DNA of 64,000 nucleotides, from NCBI RefSeq assembly GCF_002161355.1, contig NZ_NFHL01000001.1, forward strand, positions 62,001-126,000, read 5' to 3'. Positions 60,575 through 64,000 of this stretch are shown here, one piece after another. Source of the DNA: Lachnoclostridium sp. An76 (GTDB lineage Bacteria > Bacillota > Clostridia > Lachnospirales > Lachnospiraceae). Position numbers and translations under genes: made by a program. The notes below the pieces were generated by a model. That model was not told where the DNA came from. It searched no databases and saw only the letters and a list, made by a program, of their open reading frames with translations. Position 1 is the first letter of the stretch; every line of letters begins with the position of its first letter.

Positions 60575-61579
60575 ATGAAACAAGAATATACAGACAAAAT
60601 GAAATACTATCAAGGAAAAGAATATGAAAATTTTTTGAGAGAAAAATGTGTCTTAGATGCACGTCAGTTTTTATATTCATCACAATTATACTTAAACTAT
60701 GCCATCATTACTGCAAAACTTTATGAAGACATAGGGAAAAAGAATATTAGTGAGGGTGAAAAAAATCCGTTTTATAATAGCGTAGAGGTATTGGGATGGA
60801 ATTACAATGCTCATACAATTTTGAACAAATTGACATTGGAGTGGGTATCGCATATTTCAAATTCACTAGATTGTTTGTTGCAATATATTAATGCGTCACT
60901 TAATTTAGGACTGAAACAGAAAGCCGTTACTGAAGGAAATATGCATAGAAAATTAGAAAAAATGCCACAGATAAATAGCTATGTAGAAAAATTATGGGAG
61001 AATGAGATTGTTTGCTATATACGTTCTGTATATAATTATGGAAAACATACACTTGACTTATATGGAGGTTCATCATTTGCGGATGTAATTTCTGGACAAA
61101 GAGATATACGGATTCCTGATTTTAAGTATCGTGGTAATATATATAAGTCAAAAAGTACAAGTGAATTGATTGGATATTATGAAAATTTTATTGGATTATA
61201 TATTGATGTGATGGAGAGCGTTGATTTTGTGTTAAAAAACTCAGAGCCTGTTTGTAATAGATACCATGTAGGGAAAATGGTAGTTGATGGGCATGCTATG
61301 GGAGAGTGCGAGAATAAACAAGACATTGTACTTTATGCAGAGTTTGACAGTGATGGCATACATATTAAGAAATATTGGGTAGAAGATATAAAATTTGAGA
61401 ATGATAGTGATATTGAAATAATGTTGTCACCTTCTAAAACAATTGGTCAACATTTTGATGGAATTACATCAATTGAAGTTATAATAAATAAAGATAAGGT
61501 TGGGGAACTTCATATGGATAGTGATTGTTTAGAAAACTCTATTTTGCGTTATCATAAATATAAATATGTTGCAGTATAA
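60575..61579 (+). CDS. AT-rich hypothetical protein
   Basis: A 334-residue, probably cytoplasmic protein. I prefer the ATG at 60575 (MKQEYTDKMKYYQGKEY), preceded by AAGGA, over the 12-codon longer form. The N-terminal two thirds are helical (SSQLYLNYAIITAKLYEDIG, TLEWVSHISNSLDCLLQYIN); the last third is strand-rich. No motif of a named family is visible. Strong AT bias and isolation beside mobile elements suggest acquisition; a defence role is possible but unsupported. Confidence 0.65.
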   Translation: MKQEYTDKMKYYQGKEYENFLREKCVLDARQFLYSSQLYLNYAIITAKLYEDIGKKNISEGEKNPFYNSVEVLGWNYNAHTILNKLTLEWVSHISNSLDCLLQYINASLNLGLKQKAVTEGNMHRKLEKMPQINSYVEKLWENEIVCYIRSVYNYGKHTLDLYGGSSFADVISGQRDIRIPDFKYRGNIYKSKSTSELIGYYENFIGLYIDVMESVDFVLKNSEPVCNRYHVGKMVVDGHAMGECENKQDIVLYAEFDSDGIHIKKYWVEDIKFENDSDIEIMLSPSKTIGQHFDGITSIEVIINKDKVGELHMDSDCLENSILRYHKYKYVAV

Positions 61580-61752
61580 CTTATTTGTTAAATTGTGATA
61601 AGGAAGTTAACTCTGTACAAATTTTTTTTATAAAGAAAGACATGTTGTAATGGTGAGATATTTATAAATTATGCTTGATTCTCACGATAAAATTACCGTA
61701 AGGGATGCACACAGTACAATTTTCATTTTAGTATTAAATAAAGAGGAATTCT

Positions 61753-62229
61753 ATGGATAATAAAAATCTTACGTTAAAATGGATAGACACTCTTGGAAAT
61801 AACAAGATTGTTTTTGAAAGAGGAATTATAGATGGTACAAAAAATAGAGGGATATATGGTATTTTCATTATTGATAATAAACAGCAGACGGAATATTGTG
61901 CATATGTAGGAAGAACAGTCAATATCTATAAAAGATTTTTGACAGGCGATGATGCACATTTTGTTAAACTTAGAAAAGGATTATTACAAAATGATAAGGT
62001 GATTGAGGCACTAAATGATAAGCATAAAAGAATAGAAGTACGAGTGATTGAACAAATAATGTTTAATTATGAAAACTATTATAAAGATATTCAGTTTATG
62101 GCTTCGAGAGAATGCTATTATATAGATCATTACCAAGCTTTAGGTCAGTGTTTAGAACAGTGCCCGGATGGAAGCAATATTAGAAGAGATGTCTGGGAGA
62201 ATGAAAAAATGCTTAGTAGTAAGGCATAA
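61753..62229 (+). CDS. GIY-YIG nuclease family protein
   Basis: A 158-residue single-domain GIY-YIG endonuclease. The motif pair is split as GIYGIFIID and YCAYVGRTVNIYKRF, followed by the expected arginine and by the catalytic glutamate in MASRECYYIDHYQALG. It lacks a recognisable DNA-binding extension. AAAGAGGAATTC precedes the ATG. AT-rich like the preceding unknown gene, 170 bases away. Stand-alone GIY-YIG proteins include homing and phage-type nucleases; the role here is open. Confidence 0.8.
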   Translation: MDNKNLTLKWIDTLGNNKIVFERGIIDGTKNRGIYGIFIIDNKQQTEYCAYVGRTVNIYKRFLTGDDAHFVKLRKGLLQNDKVIEALNDKHKRIEVRVIEQIMFNYENYYKDIQFMASRECYYIDHYQALGQCLEQCPDGSNIRRDVWENEKMLSSKA

Positions 62230-62383
62230 TCTTTTACTACCAATTTTACTACTAACAGGTAGTAATAACATGCCTAATTCTGCTCTGATTTGCCACAATC
62301 TGTAATTTCAGAGCATTTTACCATAATCCCAGAAACCCTTGCAAAACATGGCATTCCGGGGCAAAACAAGGAGAAACAAAACA

Positions 62384-62848
62384 ATGATAAAAATACTTTT
62401 TATTTGCCACGGCAACATCTGCCGCTCAACAATGGCTGAATATGTTATGAAAGATATGGTCAACAAGATGAACCTTTCCGATTCTTTCCACATCGACTCC
62501 GCCGCCACCAGCCGCGAGGAGATCGGCAATCCGGTCCATCACGGCACGCGCCGGAAATTAAAAGAAGTGGGCATTCTCTGCGGGGATCATCGGGCGCGCC
62601 AGATGTGCCGGGAAGAGTATGACAAGTTTGATTACATCATTGGCATGGATTCCTGGAATATCCGGAATATCAACCGCATCATCGGAAATAATGATCCGGA
62701 TCACAAGGTATATAAGCTTCTGGATTTTACGGACCGAAAGGGCCAGGATATTGCCGATCCATGGTATACGGGGAATTTTGACGATACTTACAGAGATGTG
62801 AAAGAGGGCTGCGAAGCCCTCCTGAATGACTGCCTTCTACGCCTCTAA
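62384..62848 (+). CDS. Low-molecular-weight protein-tyrosine phosphatase
   Basis: A 154-residue cysteine-dependent phosphatase. The P-loop FICHGNICRSTMAEY has C-x5-R-S, and the general-acid aspartate is in DIADPWYTGNFDDTY. The start at 62384 is set by AAGGAG; the longer in-frame reading has no site. Its end overlaps the convergent J-domain gene by 12 bases. Base composition is back to the chromosomal pattern, so the accessory block ends just upstream. Confidence 0.92.
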   Translation: MIKILFICHGNICRSTMAEYVMKDMVNKMNLSDSFHIDSAATSREEIGNPVHHGTRRKLKEVGILCGDHRARQMCREEYDKFDYIIGMDSWNIRNINRIIGNNDPDHKVYKLLDFTDRKGQDIADPWYTGNFDDTYRDVKEGCEALLNDCLLRL

Positions 62849-63553
62849 AGCGTAGGAGAGCAGTTTTTTTAAGTTGTGATGGAACTGACGGTTCTGGTTC
62901 TTGAGACGGAGCCTTTCCGTGCCGGATTTTGTCTCTTCCACAAAGGCGTCATAGCGTGAAAACAGTACCCGGTAATCCGCGGACTGCTTCTGCCCCCAGC
63001 GGATCAGGACCCAGTTCATGGCGTCCGGGTTCCAGTATTCCATGGGGATGCCGGACATCTTCATGACTGTGATGTACTGGACAGCTTTCATAGACAGTTC
63101 TGCGATCTGTCTGCCGCGGAAGGTCTCTTCCTTTTTCTGGGCTTTCCCGATCTTCGTGAAAATCCGCTGGGGAAGAGTTTTTTTATGGGCTTCGCGCTCC
63201 ATCAGGCGAAGGCTCTTTTTCAGGACGTCATTGAGCTGGTTGACTGTGTTCCAGTAGGTGACAAAGGATGTCTTTTCCTCCTCTTCGCCATCTTCGGGTC
63301 CTACTTTGAAAGTACGGAACACACGGTCTGTCTCGCCGAATGTATCCCGGTTGTATTCTTTGCGCTTTTCGGGATCAGAGAGCACCCGGTAAGCTTCCAG
63401 GATCTCCTGCATCAGGGCAGTGGTATCGATATCTTTATGTACATTTGCATCGGGATGATAGATCTTAGCCAATGCATTCTTGGCGGTCGTGATCTCTTCG
63501 AATGTCGCATCTCTTGAAACACCTAAAATATCATAATAAGTGCGCACTATCAT
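62837..63553 (-). CDS. J-domain (DnaJ-like) protein
   Basis: A 238-residue co-chaperone-type protein. The N-terminal J domain (residues 4-70) has YYDILGVSRDATFEEI, the HPD motif in KIYHPDANVHK and YRVLSDPEKRKEYNRD. There is no Gly/Phe region or zinc domain; the remaining 170 residues form an unassigned helical region. The J domain should stimulate an Hsp70 ATPase; the client is unknown. It is divergent from the carboxypeptidase gene across 153 bases. Confidence 0.85.
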   Translation of the reverse strand: MIVRTYYDILGVSRDATFEEITTAKNALAKIYHPDANVHKDIDTTALMQEILEAYRVLSDPEKRKEYNRDTFGETDRVFRTFKVGPEDGEEEEKTSFVTYWNTVNQLNDVLKKSLRLMEREAHKKTLPQRIFTKIGKAQKKEETFRGRQIAELSMKAVQYITVMKMSGIPMEYWNPDAMNWVLIRWGQKQSADYRVLFSRYDAFVEETKSGTERLRLKNQNRQFHHNLKKLLSYALEA

Positions 63554-63706
63554 GGATGACCTCCTTATTAAATTGACGATTTATAACTCCCGTGACTAAT
63601 ATACGCCGGGGGTTCTGAAAAGTCAATTGTTCCCAGGCAAAATATGAATAATTCCCGTACTGTCCGCTTATATTTTTAACAGACGAATCTTGAAAGAGGT
63701 TTTGGA

Positions 63707-64000
63707 ATGAGTCGTTTGGCGATAAAACGGATCCAGACATTAGTCCTGGGGATCGCACTGGCGCTGTCGTGCATCTGCCTTCCGGTTGAGAGTCTGGCAG
63801 AGGAAGGAGAGCAGACAGATCACCCGCAGCAGGAGGAAGGACAGCAGGAAGACGGAGAGCAGGCAGAAGAACAGAAAACAGAAGAGCAGAAAGCGGAAGA
63901 ACCGCAGGCGCAGATAGAGATCAGTGCTCCGTCCGCCGTGCTCATGGAAGCTTCCACGGGCACTGTGATCTATGAGAAAGATGCGGATATAGCTCGCCCT
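63707..64000 (+). CDS. D-alanyl-D-alanine carboxypeptidase, N-terminal part (runs off window)
   Basis: 98 codons from ATG 63707, preceded by GAAAGAGG. An N-terminal signal peptide (IKRIQTLVLGIALALSCICL, cleavage probably after SLA) is followed by a long Glu/Gln-rich linker (about residues 30-70) and then SAPSAVLMEASTGTVIYEKD, the start of the penicillin-binding/serine-peptidase fold of the DacA family. The S-x-x-K motif would lie just beyond the window. It trims cell-wall pentapeptides outside the membrane. The low-complexity linker is unusually long. Confidence 0.82.
   Translation, partial: MSRLAIKRIQTLVLGIALALSCICLPVESLAEEGEQTDHPQQEEGQQEDGEQAEEQKTEEQKAEEPQAQIEISAPSAVLMEASTGTVIYEKDADIARP

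Noticed and set aside
1..64000. CRISPR arrays, rRNA and tRNA genes
   Set aside because: No regularly spaced direct repeats of array type and no recognisable rRNA or cloverleaf sequence were seen on reading both strands; a covariance-model scan was not possible.

Overview
The window reads as a chromosome segment of an anaerobic low-to-mid GC Firmicute, most likely a Lachnospiraceae-type gut clostridium. The evidence is purine-rich Shine-Dalgarno sites before most genes, TTG/GTG starts in places, and a gene repertoire typical of that family: a FliB-like lysine methylase, a Y-family polymerase next to a small hypothetical gene, a SatD/DUF3307 pair, YfcC plus isoaspartyl dipeptidase, and a Firmicute-style type VII secretion (T7SS) toxin locus. 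The species cannot be fixed from the sequence. No rRNA, tRNA or CRISPR array was recognised.

Layout. 1-15.9 kb is mostly housekeeping DNA: a truncated P-type cation ATPase, DUF2798 membrane protein, ABC-F ATPase, FliB-like methylase, TrmH-family rRNA methyltransferase, MFS transporter, Nif11-like peptide plus RecQ, SatD with a truncated DUF3307, and SbcD/SbcC. 15.9-17.3 kb is a graveyard of gene fragments (BamE-like tail, AbiEii toxin remnant, response regulator lacking its DNA-binding domain). 17.3-22.4 kb holds a Y-family polymerase, a broken SRAP/YedK gene carrying a 24-bp tandem repeat, a Lon-like AAA+ ATPase and small hypothetical genes. 22.6-31.2 kb looks like a defence island: an AT-rich pair (unknown protein plus superfamily-1 helicase), then a tightly packed four-gene run of methyltransferase, nuclease-helicase-HTH fusion, KptA RNA 2'-phosphotransferase and AAA/PD-(D/E)XK protein.

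31.2-42.6 kb returns to metabolic genes: phosphoesterase, LysR regulator divergent from an aldo/keto reductase, YfcC transporter with isoaspartyl dipeptidase, aldehyde dehydrogenase, a decayed iron alcohol dehydrogenase, an unusual NifX-FKBP fusion with a His/Cys linker, and a MalY/PatB-type C-S lyase. 42.6-51.5 kb is an accessory block bracketed by two remnants of the same IS30-like transposase. It carries a frameshifted EsaA-like membrane protein, small helical WXG100-like proteins, a DUF5081-like protein, a pretoxin-TG polymorphic toxin, a coupled probable immunity gene and an SseB-like gene.

51.5-60.1 kb is a nest of mobile elements. A two-gene transposon (DDE transposase plus ExeA/TniB-like ATPase) was broken by a trio-of-tyrosine-recombinases (RIT-type) element with perfect 84-bp inverted repeats. 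The middle recombinase of that element was then split by an IS3-family insertion (3-bp duplication), and the 3' end of the host transposase was split by an IS21-family insertion (6-bp duplication). 60.5-62.3 kb holds two AT-rich accessory genes (unknown; GIY-YIG nuclease). Core sequence resumes with a low-molecular-weight phosphatase, a J-domain protein and the start of a D-Ala-D-Ala carboxypeptidase that runs off the window.
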